8,092 nt of DNA, from assembly GCA_034667245.1 (NCBI GenBank), contig JAXDKI010000425.1, positions 1 to 8,092 on the forward strand. The letters are read 5' to 3'. The number at the start of each line of letters is the position of its first letter. Position 1 is the stretch's first letter. The position numbers and the translations under genes were made by a program. The stretch comes from DATBFX01 sp034667245 (GTDB lineage Bacteria; Chloroflexota; Chloroflexia; Thermomicrobiales; UBA6265). The notes below the pieces were generated by a model. The model searched no databases and was not told the DNA's origin. It saw only the letters and a program-made list of their open reading frames with translations. Shown here in pieces: positions 1-6,589 of this stretch.

Positions 1-149
1 ATCGACGCGAACAGCCCGACGACCACGCCGAGCGTCACCGCGAGGCGCGACTGCAGCGGAACGTGGGCAAGAGGACCGGCGAACATCCCGTCAGGTCGTC
101 GCCGCTCCAGCGGCCGCGGTTCCGCGCCCGGCTCGTCAGACGGCCGCAA
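1..149 (-). CDS. Possible N-terminus of a membrane protein, cut by the left edge
   Basis: Downstream of guaB on the same strand, a reading frame is open from a stop at 167-165 to the window edge. Possible starts are TTG at 149 and ATG at 86; neither has a good Shine-Dalgarno site. From TTG it reads as a charged, Pro/Arg-rich tail of about 20 residues, then MFAGPLAHVPLQSRL, then a hydrophobic run (AVTLGVVVGLFAS) that would suit a first transmembrane helix with a cytoplasmic N-terminus. The only well-placed ribosome site nearby (GTGGAG, 6 nt before an ATG at 168) serves another frame that stops after 10 codons. No family can be recognised from about 50 residues. It may be a real gene following guaB or a chance open frame. 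Confidence 0.35.
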   Translation of the reverse strand, partial: MRPSDEPGAEPRPLERRRPDGMFAGPLAHVPLQSRLAVTLGVVVGLFAS

Positions 150-217
150 CTGCGCCGACCGTAATCATTGATCGCTCCACTCCGGTTTCACCTATCACCG
201 CGAACCGCTACCATTTG

Positions 218-1813
218 TCAGCTACTGACCCGATAGTTCGGCGCCTCTTTGGTCACGATCACATCGTGTGGGTGACTCTCCCGCAGACCAGCGGCCGTGA
301 TCCGCACGAACTGCGCGTCGCGCTTCAGGGAAGCGATATCCGGCGCGCCCACATACCCCATCGCCGAGCGTAACCCCCCGACGAGCTGGTAGATCAAATT
401 CGACACCGGACCCTTGTAGGCAACCCGCCCCTCGATCCCCTCCGGCACCAGCTTCTGGATGTTGCCCACACCTTCCTGGAAGTAGCGATCCTTCGAATAC
501 GACCGCGCCTTCATCGCCCCGATCGAACCCATCCCTCGGTATTCCTTGAACCGCTCGCCCTGGTACAGCACCACCTCGCCCGGGCTCTCGTCCACGCCGG
601 CCAGCAGACTGCCGAGCATCACCGCGTCCGCCCCGGCCGCGATCGCCTTCGCGATGTCGCCGGAGTACTGAATACCACCGTCGCCGATGATCGGAATCCC
701 GTGCCGTGCCGCGGCGTTGGCGCAGTCGTAGATCGCCGTGATCTGCGGTACCCCCGTCCCGGCGACGACCCGCGTCGTGCAGATCGAGCCCGGCCCGACG
801 CCGCACTTGACCGCATCCACCCCCGCCTCGATCAGCGCCTCGGTCGCCGCCGCCGTCGCGACGTTCCCGGCCATGATCGGCACCCGCAACCGCCTCTTCA
901 GCGTCCTCACCATCTCCAGCACCGCCGTCGAGTGCCCGTGCGCGGTGTCGACGACGAGCAGATCGACCTCCTCCGCGGCCAGCGCCTCGGCCCGCTCGAT
1001 CGCATCCGCGCCGACTCCGACCGCAGCGGCGACCCGGAGCCGGCCCTGGCTGTCCTTCGTCGCGTAGGGGAACTGGATCTTCTTCTGGATGTCCTTGACG
1101 GTGATCAACCCGGTCAGGTACCCGCGCTCGTCCACCACCGGCAGCTTCTCGACTTTGTGCCGGTGCAGAATCGCGCTGGCCTGGTCGAGCGTCGTCCCGG
1201 TCGGCGCCGTGATCAGGTTCTCTTTCGTCATCACGTCGCCGATTGCCTGATCGACGTCGTCGATGAACCGCAGATCGCGGTTGGTCAGAATTCCGACGAG
1301 CTTGCCGCCGTTCGCGGTGATCGGCACCCCGGAGATGTGGTAGCGCTCCATCACCGAGAGCGCCTCGCGCACCGGCGCATCGGGGGGCAGCGTCACCGGC
1401 TCGACGATCATCCCCGACTCGGACCGCTTGACCTTGTCGACTTCGGCCACCTGCTCCTCGATCGAGAGGTTGCGGTGGAGAACGCCCATCCCCCCCTCGC
1501 GCGCGATCGCGATCGCCAGCCGCCCTTCCGTCACCGTGTCCATCGCCGCCGACATGATCGGGACGTTGAGCGTGATGTCGCGCGTGATCCGCGTCCGCGT
1601 GCTGACCTCATTCGGCGCCACGTCCGAGGCCGCGGGGACGAGCAGCACGTCGTCGAAGGTCAGCCCGAGCCCGGTGAACTTGTCGGACCGCATCGCGCCG
1701 TCGACACCGTTCGCGACCAACTCATGCCTCAACTCGATCCGATCGTGGTCATCGCCGTTCGCCGCGAATTTCGTGTCGATCGTGGTCCGTCTCATTCCCT
1801 GCGCGATTCCCAT
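218..1813 (-). CDS. guaB: IMP dehydrogenase
   Basis: Inosine-5'-monophosphate dehydrogenase oxidises IMP to XMP with NAD+, the first committed step of cytoplasmic GMP synthesis. The 531-residue product has the full family layout: the opening LTFDDVLLVP (about 51-60), two CBS domains inserted in the barrel (about 135-190 and 195-245), the potassium/IMP loop GVGPGSICTTR (338-348) with catalytic Cys345, the phosphate-binding IGDGGI (376-381), GSLLAG (401-406), the RGMGSIGAM segment (426-434), and the flap RY pair at 443-444. The chosen start has AGGAGG (1822-1827) 8 nt upstream. This gives about 40 more residues before the usual N-terminus (MRSDKF at 41) than most bacterial enzymes carry; Met41 has no ribosome site, so the longer form is preferred. 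It follows parA by 108 bp on the same strand and may share its transcript. No missing catalytic residue was seen. Confidence 0.97.
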   Translation of the reverse strand: MGIAQGMRRTTIDTKFAANGDDHDRIELRHELVANGVDGAMRSDKFTGLGLTFDDVLLVPAASDVAPNEVSTRTRITRDITLNVPIMSAAMDTVTEGRLAIAIAREGGMGVLHRNLSIEEQVAEVDKVKRSESGMIVEPVTLPPDAPVREALSVMERYHISGVPITANGGKLVGILTNRDLRFIDDVDQAIGDVMTKENLITAPTGTTLDQASAILHRHKVEKLPVVDERGYLTGLITVKDIQKKIQFPYATKDSQGRLRVAAAVGVGADAIERAEALAAEEVDLLVVDTAHGHSTAVLEMVRTLKRRLRVPIMAGNVATAAATEALIEAGVDAVKCGVGPGSICTTRVVAGTGVPQITAIYDCANAAARHGIPIIGDGGIQYSGDIAKAIAAGADAVMLGSLLAGVDESPGEVVLYQGERFKEYRGMGSIGAMKARSYSKDRYFQEGVGNIQKLVPEGIEGRVAYKGPVSNLIYQLVGGLRSAMGYVGAPDIASLKRDAQFVRITAAGLRESHPHDVIVTKEAPNYRVSS

Positions 1814-1821
1814 CGGTCGGT

Positions 1822-1827
1822 CCTCCT
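1822..1827 (-). promoter_or_regulatory. Ribosome binding site of guaB
   Basis: AGGAGG on the minus strand, 8 nt before the ATG at 1813. It decides for the long N-terminus over the internal Met41. Confidence 0.85.
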
Positions 1828-1836
1828 ACCGAAGTT

Positions 1837-1918
1837 ACGAGTGGCAAGTGACACGTGGCAAGTGGCAAGAACGAGCGGCTCGGGACGCTTGACATTCCAC
1901 GTGTCCCATGCCACTCGT
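1837..1918. repeat. Intergenic imperfect inverted repeat with GTGGCAAG copies
   Basis: Two 22-nt arms (1837-1858 and 1897-1918) are reverse complements at 20 of 22 positions, enclosing 38 nt. The left arm and loop also hold three copies of GTGGCAAG (1841-1848, 1855-1862, 1862-1869), the last two sharing one base. A smaller palindrome, CGAGC-G-GCTCG (1872-1882), lies in the loop. The element fills most of the 108-bp gap between parA and guaB and ends 3 bp past the parA stop. It could be a dispersed palindromic repeat, an mRNA stem that separates parA from guaB expression, or a terminator without a U-tract. The inverted repeat is seen directly; its role is inferred. Confidence 0.8.
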
Positions 1919-1921
1919 CGA

Positions 1922-2818
1922 TCAGTCAGCCGTCGCTGCGGCGATACCCGCCGGTTCGGCCGGCGCGACGTTGGACAGCGATCCGTTCGCCCCGCCGGAC
2001 TCGGATGGCGGCGTCAAGCGCAGCCGCTCGAGTAACTCGTCGACGACACTTCGATATGCCTGCGCGCCGCGTGAATCGACATCGTACTCCGCGATGGCCT
2101 GGCCGTAACTCGGAGCCTCAGCAAGGCGAATCGAACGCGGCACGATCGTCCCGAAGATCCGGTGGGGGAAGTAGCGCCGCACCTCTTCGACGACGTGTGC
2201 GGAAAGTCGGGTCCTGGCGTCGTACATCGTCATCAAGACGCCAAGGACATCAAGGGGTGGATTCAACTGGCGCTTCACGAGGTCGATCGTGCTGATCAGC
2301 TGCCCGAGACCTTCGAGCGCGAGGAATTCGCACTGGATCGGCACGATGACGTACCGCGCCGCCGTCAGTGCGTTGACGGTCAGCAGTCCGAGCGACGGCG
2401 GGCAGTCGATCACGACGAGGTCGTACCGATTCGCCACCTCGCCGAGCGCCCGCGCCAGCCGCCGTTCCCGCTCCGCCAGCTCGACGAGCTCGATCTCCGC
2501 TCCCGCCAGCGTCGGCGTCGACGGCAAGAGATCGAGATTCGGCCTCGCTGCCGGCACCACGGCCCGCGCGACCGGCACCTCGTCGACGAGCACGTCGTAG
2601 GTGGTCGCCTGAAGTGCCCGCTTGTCGACCCCGAGCGACGAGGTCGCGTTCCCTTGGGGATCGATATCGACGAGGAGGACGCGTAACCCGCGCTGGGCAA
2701 GGAGAACGGCCGTATTGATGGCCGTCGTCGTCTTCCCGACCCCGCCCTTCTGGTTGGCGAGGGCGATCGTGGTAGCGCCCGCTGGCGTCCGCGTCCTGGT
2801 TGGTGGCGTCGACTTCAA
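1922..2818 (-). CDS. parA: ParA/Soj-family chromosome partitioning ATPase
   Basis: A cytoplasmic MinD/ParA-superfamily ATPase that binds DNA non-specifically as an ATP dimer and, with ParB bound at parS, moves origins or plasmids. The 298-residue product has the deviant Walker A KGGVGKTT (24-31, signature Lys24), Walker A' DIDPQGN (51-57), Walker B VVIDCPPSLG (135-144), and the family's C-terminal PRSIRLAEAPSYG (227-239). Length is slightly above Soj (about 250-260) because of about 15 extra N-terminal residues and an Ala/Gly/Pro-rich tail (about 271-298). The only in-frame start between the upstream stop and the P-loop is TTG at 2818, with no good Shine-Dalgarno site; the nearest purine run (GGGGAG) is over 20 nt away. 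No parB and no parS-like palindrome occur here, so it may be an orphan or have its partner elsewhere. MinD is unlikely because the C-terminus is of Soj type. Confidence 0.93.
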   Translation of the reverse strand: MKSTPPTRTRTPAGATTIALANQKGGVGKTTTAINTAVLLAQRGLRVLLVDIDPQGNATSSLGVDKRALQATTYDVLVDEVPVARAVVPAARPNLDLLPSTPTLAGAEIELVELAERERRLARALGEVANRYDLVVIDCPPSLGLLTVNALTAARYVIVPIQCEFLALEGLGQLISTIDLVKRQLNPPLDVLGVLMTMYDARTRLSAHVVEEVRRYFPHRIFGTIVPRSIRLAEAPSYGQAIAEYDVDSRGAQAYRSVVDELLERLRLTPPSESGGANGSLSNVAPAEPAGIAAATAD

Positions 2819-2917
2819 TGGCTGCCCGTCGCGCTGCTACTCCCCGGCACTCACTGCGCCGGACCGCCTGCCGCCGCTGTCGTCAGACCCCCGGCATCCG
2901 TCTCCGGTTGACCCGGT

Positions 2918-2946
2918 ATCCTAGCACGCGGGAGGTGTCCGGACAA
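2918..2946 (-). promoter_or_regulatory. Predicted sigma-70-type promoter of parA
   Basis: On the minus strand, -35 TTGTCC (2946-2941) is separated by exactly 17 bp from -10 TAGGAT (2923-2918), which is preceded by TGC (extended -10). Each hexamer matches the consensus at 4 of 6 positions. The expected transcript start near 2911 leaves a leader of about 90 nt before the TTG start. Confidence 0.55.
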
Positions 2947-2980
2947 GCTCAGCCATGCCTCAACTTGGTGCCACTCCTAC

Positions 2981-3020
2981 CAGATATTGCGTCACCAGCG
3001 CAGTAATATCGCTATATCTG
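2981..3020. repeat. AT-rich inverted repeat upstream of the parA promoter
   Basis: Arms CAGATATTGCG (2981-2991) and CGCTATATCTG (3010-3020) are complementary at 10 of 11 positions around an 18-nt loop. A second folding pairs GATATTGCG (2983-2991) with CGC plus AATATC (2999-3001 and 3005-3010), with a 3-nt bulge. It starts 35 bp upstream of the parA -35 box and is clearly more AT-rich than its surroundings. It could be an operator, a UP-like element or a weak terminator of the upstream gene. Confidence 0.5.
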
Positions 3021-3208
3021 TGCCTGTTTCGCCGCAACTCCGGTGATGGAGCAACACAGCGCGAGGAAAACAAAGCTCCACCCCTACACCTGGGCCGGGT
3101 ACACCCCGGGCGGCGGTTAGGGAAGGATCATCTCTCGCGAAACGTCTTGCTGAGTAGTGTCCTGCGTCGGAGTAGGCCACGCCCGATGGGAGATGGGAGT
3201 TCGTGCAT

Positions 3209-4510
3209 CTACGCGTGCACGCGGACCATCGTCCCCAACGGCGCCCAACCGTAGAGGAAGTGCGCCATGTCGAGGGGCAGATTGATGCACCCGTGACTCA
3301 TCCGGTAGCCGAAGTTGTTGTGCCAGTAAGCACCGTGCAGCGCCTCGGCGTCGGCGTTGAGGTACATGACGTCTGGCACGTCCTTGACAATGTAACTGGC
3401 TTCATCCCCGGACGCGTTCTCGACTGCTTGCTCGCCAATCGCGATCACCGAACCGTCCGGCGCGGTCGTCCCCTGCATGTCGGTCTTCGGCACTTTGTAG
3501 CGGACGTGGAACACGCCCAGCTCCGTGTGGTTCGGCTCGATCCCTGTGCTGATCAGGGTTTGCGTGATCAGCGTATTCCCCTGGTAGGCCCGGAGCGTCT
3601 GCTCGCCGATACTGACGTCGATCCACTTCCGCCCCGGCGACTCGGGGTTCCCCATCGGGTTCGGATTGTCCATCGTCCAGAAGAGCGTCTCATCGTACGT
3701 CGGCAGACCGTCGCGCCTGACGCCTTTCGTGTCGATGTCCAAAGTCGGCGCCAGTTCCTTCGCCAGCGGCGCAAGCGAGATCTTGTCGTCCTTGTCGCGC
3801 ATTAGGAGCGCGCCGTCGAAGTACTGGACCACCATCCCGCGCTCAGCCACCGGTTGACTCAGCGGATTCCCCAGGTAGGCCCACCCCTCGTGGCCGTCGT
3901 ACCACTCCTTGAAGGCGCCGGAGATCGTGTGCCCGGTCGCCTCGATGTACTGCCCGCCCTCGCTGATCGCACGCTGCGCTCCCCGACTATCGGCCGGAAG
4001 CGGTTTCCAGGCAGCGTGGCGCCGGTCGCCGCCGCCGAAACCCCTCCGCCCGTCGCGGCGGAAGGTATCGACTCGCTCGGAGAGCGCCGTGCTCCCGATC
4101 GGCATCAGCAGGACCGACGGGGAGTCAGTCCAGACGAGCTCGGGATAGAACTGGAAGATGCCGTTCTCGAATGCCTGACTGTAGCGGCCATCAAAGGAGG
4201 CAAAGGGTTCGGAGATGGGGTTGCCGTAGACCGAGGCGGCCCCGTTCGCTCGCCAGTAGTCCAGGAAGTACCCACGTAGCGTGTGCTTGCTGGCCGGCAC
4301 GTAGACGTGGAAGTCGACCTGCCCCAGATCCCCCGGCAACTCGACCGTCGAGAGATCCGAGCTATTTCGCGGCTTCTCCGCCAACGCGGAAGATGGCGCC
4401 GGCCCGCCCAAAGCGCCGAGCGTCACCGTGATCGCCAACCCGACCGCGGCCCCGACACGGCCAAACCGTGCCCAGCCACTGGACCATCGACCAGTGCCAC
4501 GACCCCACAT
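3209..4510 (-). CDS. Secreted L,D-transpeptidase (YkuD domain) with N-terminal repeats
   Basis: Probable cell-envelope enzyme that forms or edits peptidoglycan cross-links by cysteine L,D-transpeptidation. The 433-residue product starts with an Arg-rich n-region and a hydrophobic stretch (about 18-40) with AxA-type sites near 42-44, a likely Sec signal. The middle contains two related segments, 76-104 and 194-222, aligning without gaps over 29 residues (shared HT..G.F and GNP.S.P). Each is followed by an aromatic stretch (FENGIFQFYPE, VVQYFDGALL); these resemble LGFP-like repeats found beside cell-wall hydrolases. The YkuD domain covers about 296-433, with His392, HGAYWH (392-397) and SHGCIN (405-410); Cys408 is the predicted nucleophile. 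ATG 4510 has GGGAGG (4519-4524) 8 nt upstream. It is divergent from the ABC genes. The substrate stem peptide cannot be read from the sequence. Confidence 0.92.
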   Translation of the reverse strand: MWGRGTGRWSSGWARFGRVGAAVGLAITVTLGALGGPAPSSALAEKPRNSSDLSTVELPGDLGQVDFHVYVPASKHTLRGYFLDYWRANGAASVYGNPISEPFASFDGRYSQAFENGIFQFYPELVWTDSPSVLLMPIGSTALSERVDTFRRDGRRGFGGGDRRHAAWKPLPADSRGAQRAISEGGQYIEATGHTISGAFKEWYDGHEGWAYLGNPLSQPVAERGMVVQYFDGALLMRDKDDKISLAPLAKELAPTLDIDTKGVRRDGLPTYDETLFWTMDNPNPMGNPESPGRKWIDVSIGEQTLRAYQGNTLITQTLISTGIEPNHTELGVFHVRYKVPKTDMQGTTAPDGSVIAIGEQAVENASGDEASYIVKDVPDVMYLNADAEALHGAYWHNNFGYRMSHGCINLPLDMAHFLYGWAPLGTMVRVHA

Positions 4511-4518
4511 CTGACCCG

Positions 4519-4524
4519 CCTCCC
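4519..4524 (-). promoter_or_regulatory. Ribosome binding site of the L,D-transpeptidase gene
   Basis: GGGAGG on the minus strand, 8 nt before the ATG at 4510. It supports the start that includes the full signal peptide. Confidence 0.75.
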
Positions 4525-4592
4525 ACCCCTATTCCCCACGGCAATCGAGGCGACGAAACCTACGGCGCGACGCCCCGAATTGACACCTCTCT

Positions 4593-4621
4593 AGCCTAGC
4601 ATGCACCCGCGGGATTGCCTA
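4593..4621 (-). promoter_or_regulatory. Predicted promoter of the L,D-transpeptidase gene
   Basis: Minus strand: TAGGCA (4621-4616, 4 of 6 to the -35 consensus), 17-bp spacer, TAGGCT (4598-4593, 3 of 6 to the -10 consensus), with TGC directly before the -10. The predicted start near 4586 gives a leader of about 75 nt. The same TGCTAGG core is found in the parA promoter, which raises confidence somewhat. Confidence 0.4.
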
Positions 4622-4758
4622 TCTATCAGCGCTTGTGATAATGCCGATCGATCACCGTCGCATGATTGGCCGCGCAGCACCACGACGTGCCCCGAACGCG
4701 GGACTGGCAGTCAGTGACGGTCCGTGAGGAAAACCACTCGCCCGTCCGGTCCGCGCGA

Positions 4759-4767
4759 TGCTACGCT
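4759..4767 (+). promoter_or_regulatory. Extended -10 element implying a leaderless ABC transcript
   Basis: TGC followed by TACGCT (4762-4767) ends 6 bp before the ATG at 4774, so transcription would begin at or beside the start codon. No Shine-Dalgarno sequence precedes this ATG, as expected for a leaderless mRNA. No clear -35 box is seen at 16-18 bp. Confidence 0.45.
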
Positions 4768-4773
4768 CTCGCC

Positions 4774-5739
4774 ATGACGACCGGCAGCAGCCACAATCCC
4801 GACGCGGCGATCATCACCCGTGATCTGACGAAACGCTACGGCGCGGTGTCGGCCCTCGAACACCTCAACCTTGCCGTCCCCCAGGGCAGCATCTACGGCT
4901 TCCTCGGTCCCAATGGCGCCGGCAAGACCACCACGATCCGCCTCCTGATGGGGTTCGTTCGACCAACGGCCGGATCGGCGTCGATCTTCGGCCACGAGAC
5001 CTGGCGCGACGGCGTCGCCGCCCGCCGCCATCTTGGTTACCTTGTCCCGCCCGACGCCCTCTACCCCGAGATGAGCGGCGAAGCGCAGCTCGACTTCGCG
5101 ACGCGGCTCTCCGGCCGCTCTCCCGTCCTGCGAGAGTTCCTCCTAGACGCCCTCGATCTCGACCGAGAGGCCCTCTCGCGCCGGCTCGGCTCCTACTCGC
5201 GGGGCATGCGACAAAAGCTGGCGCTGATCGCGGCCGTCCAGCACGATCCGCCCCTCCTCATCCTCGACGAGCCGACCGACGGTCTCGACCCCTTGGTCCA
5301 GCGTCGCTTTGAAGAGCTGCTGCACTCTCTCCGCGACCGTGGTCGGACCATCTTCATGTCCTCGCACGACTTGGCCGAGGTCGAGCGCACCTGCGAATTC
5401 GTCGCCGTCGTCCGCGACGGCCGGCTCGTCGTCCAGGACACCGTCGCCGGCCTCAAGCGACTGCAACGTCGCCGCGCCGAGGTCCTCTTCCCGGACGGCA
5501 TCCCCGAGGGCCTGTCCCGGCTCCCCGGCGTCGCCGTCGCCGCGCGGACGGACCGCCACCTGACGCTCCTGCTCGAAGGCGACCTCAACCCCCTGATCGC
5601 CTTCCTGGCCTCGCACCGCGTCGAGGATCTGATCCTGGCGCCGCCGGACCTCGACGACATCTTCATGGGCTTTTACGGCGAGGACAGCAGGGAGCCGAGC
5701 AATGCTGACGTGACTGCCGAAGCAAGGACCGGGCGATGA
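4774..5739 (+). CDS. ABC-2-type exporter, ATP-binding subunit
   Basis: Cytoplasmic ATPase of a DrrA/BcrA-like ABC exporter; with the next gene it should form a membrane transporter of unknown substrate. In the 321-residue product: Walker A GPNGAGKTT (45-53), signature YSRGMRQKLAL (141-151), Walker B LLILDEPTDGLDP (161-173) including the D-loop, and switch His198 in SSHDL. The Q-loop position is unusual: the family's YLPQ reads YLVPP (89-93), with no glutamine. About 95 residues follow the core, ending in the PDLDDIFMGFYG segment (291-302) common in this group. ATG 4774 is preferred because the domain begins soon after it; an upstream TTG at 4666 would add 36 residues of atypical composition. 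Its stop overlaps the permease start in ATGA, so translation is probably coupled. Antibiotic or lipid export are only possibilities. Confidence 0.92.
   Translation: MTTGSSHNPDAAIITRDLTKRYGAVSALEHLNLAVPQGSIYGFLGPNGAGKTTTIRLLMGFVRPTAGSASIFGHETWRDGVAARRHLGYLVPPDALYPEMSGEAQLDFATRLSGRSPVLREFLLDALDLDREALSRRLGSYSRGMRQKLALIAAVQHDPPLLILDEPTDGLDPLVQRRFEELLHSLRDRGRTIFMSSHDLAEVERTCEFVAVVRDGRLVVQDTVAGLKRLQRRRAEVLFPDGIPEGLSRLPGVAVAARTDRHLTLLLEGDLNPLIAFLASHRVEDLILAPPDLDDIFMGFYGEDSREPSNADVTAEARTGR
5724..5728 (+). promoter_or_regulatory. Ribosome binding site of the permease gene
   Basis: AAGGA inside the end of the ATPase gene, 7 nt before the ATG at 5736. Confidence 0.6.
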
Positions 5740-6557
5740 GGGCGCTCCTTACCTCCTGGCTCTGGCTCCTCCGCCGGGTGCGCTCCGGTCTGATCGCGCT
5801 CCTCCTCGGCGTCGCTCTCTTCGAGCTCATCCAACCGGTTGCCATCGCCTCACTTGGCAACCTCACCCGCTTGGATGCTCTCCTCACCCTCGTGCCCAAG
5901 TCCTTCTATGCGCTGATGAATGTGACACCCGACTTCTTGCAGGCGGCGGGCTTGGCCGGGTACCTCGCCCTCGGCTTTACCCATCCCGTCTACCATCTCC
6001 TCTCCTCCGCCACCGTAATCTGGTTTGCCGGTCGGGTTCTTGCCGGCGAGATGGAGCGGGGCACCATTCAACTCGCCCTCTCGCGCCCTGTCTCGCGCCC
6101 GGGGCTCTATCTCGCGCGTGTCCTCGGTCTCCTGGCCGTCACCCTCGCCGTCGCCGTTGTCGGTCCGCTGGGAATGATCGCCGGCATCCTCCTGGCCAAC
6201 CCCGACGGCTCCGTTGTCTTTGCCCGCTTCCTCCCGACCGCCCTCGCCTCCGCCCTCCTGATCTGGGCCGTCGGCGGCATCGCCCTCCTCAGCTCAGCCG
6301 CTGCCGACCGGATGGGTCAGGCCGTCGGCTGGGTCATCGCCGCCCTGGTCGTCTCCTACGTCATCGACTACTTCGCCGCCATCTGGCCCGCCCTTCAACC
6401 CCTCGAACCCCTCAGCATCTTCGACTACTACGACCCTGGCCTCGCCCTCTCCGCCGGCACCCTCCCATCCGCCAACATCGTCGTCCTCGCAACCGTCGGC
6501 CTCATCGGCACCCTCGCCGGCCTCCTCGTCTTCACCCGCCGCGATCTGCCGGTATGA
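5736..6557 (+). CDS. ABC-2-type transporter permease
   Basis: Integral membrane partner of the preceding ATPase. The 273 residues are strongly hydrophobic with about six predicted helices (roughly 17-38, 70-100, 125-153, 163-187, 195-215 and 245-266). The cytoplasmic segment AGEMERGTIQLALSRPVSR (103-121) is the typical ABC-2 motif thought to contact the ATPase, and the C-terminus FTRRDLPV is also usual for the group. Basic residues near the N-terminus (RR.R at 13-16) place that end in the cytoplasm. The gene begins within the last codons of the ATPase gene (4-bp overlap) and follows an AAGGA site, so the two form one operon. The transported substrate cannot be predicted; no regulator or accessory gene is adjacent. 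Confidence 0.88.
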   Translation: MRALLTSWLWLLRRVRSGLIALLLGVALFELIQPVAIASLGNLTRLDALLTLVPKSFYALMNVTPDFLQAAGLAGYLALGFTHPVYHLLSSATVIWFAGRVLAGEMERGTIQLALSRPVSRPGLYLARVLGLLAVTLAVAVVGPLGMIAGILLANPDGSVVFARFLPTALASALLIWAVGGIALLSSAAADRMGQAVGWVIAALVVSYVIDYFAAIWPALQPLEPLSIFDYYDPGLALSAGTLPSANIVVLATVGLIGTLAGLLVFTRRDLPV

Positions 6558-6589
6558 GCGGAAGTTTTCAACTATCGGTGCGCGCTGCA

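Larger units (their letters stand above)
2819..3208. other. 390-bp intergenic region between the L,D-transpeptidase gene and parA
   Basis: No gene is supported here. On the minus strand it holds the 3' end of the transpeptidase transcript, the inverted repeat at 2981-3020, and the parA promoter and leader. The only hairpin seen near the transpeptidase end is CCGGG-TACAC-CCCGG (about 3095-3109), 5 bp and lacking a T-run, so no terminator is called. Open frames on both strands have atypical composition and no ribosome sites. The leader contains a tiny minus-strand open frame (ATG at 2897, four codons and stop) after GGAG, possibly chance. Confidence 0.6.

Noticed and set aside
1832..1869. guaB promoter made from TTGCCA in the repeat and TAACTT
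   Set aside because: The -10 is poor and the transcript would start within the ribosome site.
701..2035. 444-codon plus-strand open frame opposite guaB
   Set aside because: Arg/Pro/His-rich translation with no recognisable motif, fully antisense to a clear guaB; a by-product of GC-rich codons.
3025..3040. TGTTTC as a possible parS half-site
   Set aside because: The second half does not match the TGTTTCACGTGAAACA consensus.
3095..3109. CCGGG-TACAC-CCCGG hairpin as the L,D-transpeptidase terminator
   Set aside because: Only 5 bp, about 100 bp past the stop, and without a T-run.
2992..3180. 62-codon minus-strand open frame in the parA upstream gap
   Set aside because: GTG start without a ribosome site, no domain, and composition unlike the real genes; it also overlaps the AT-rich hairpin element.
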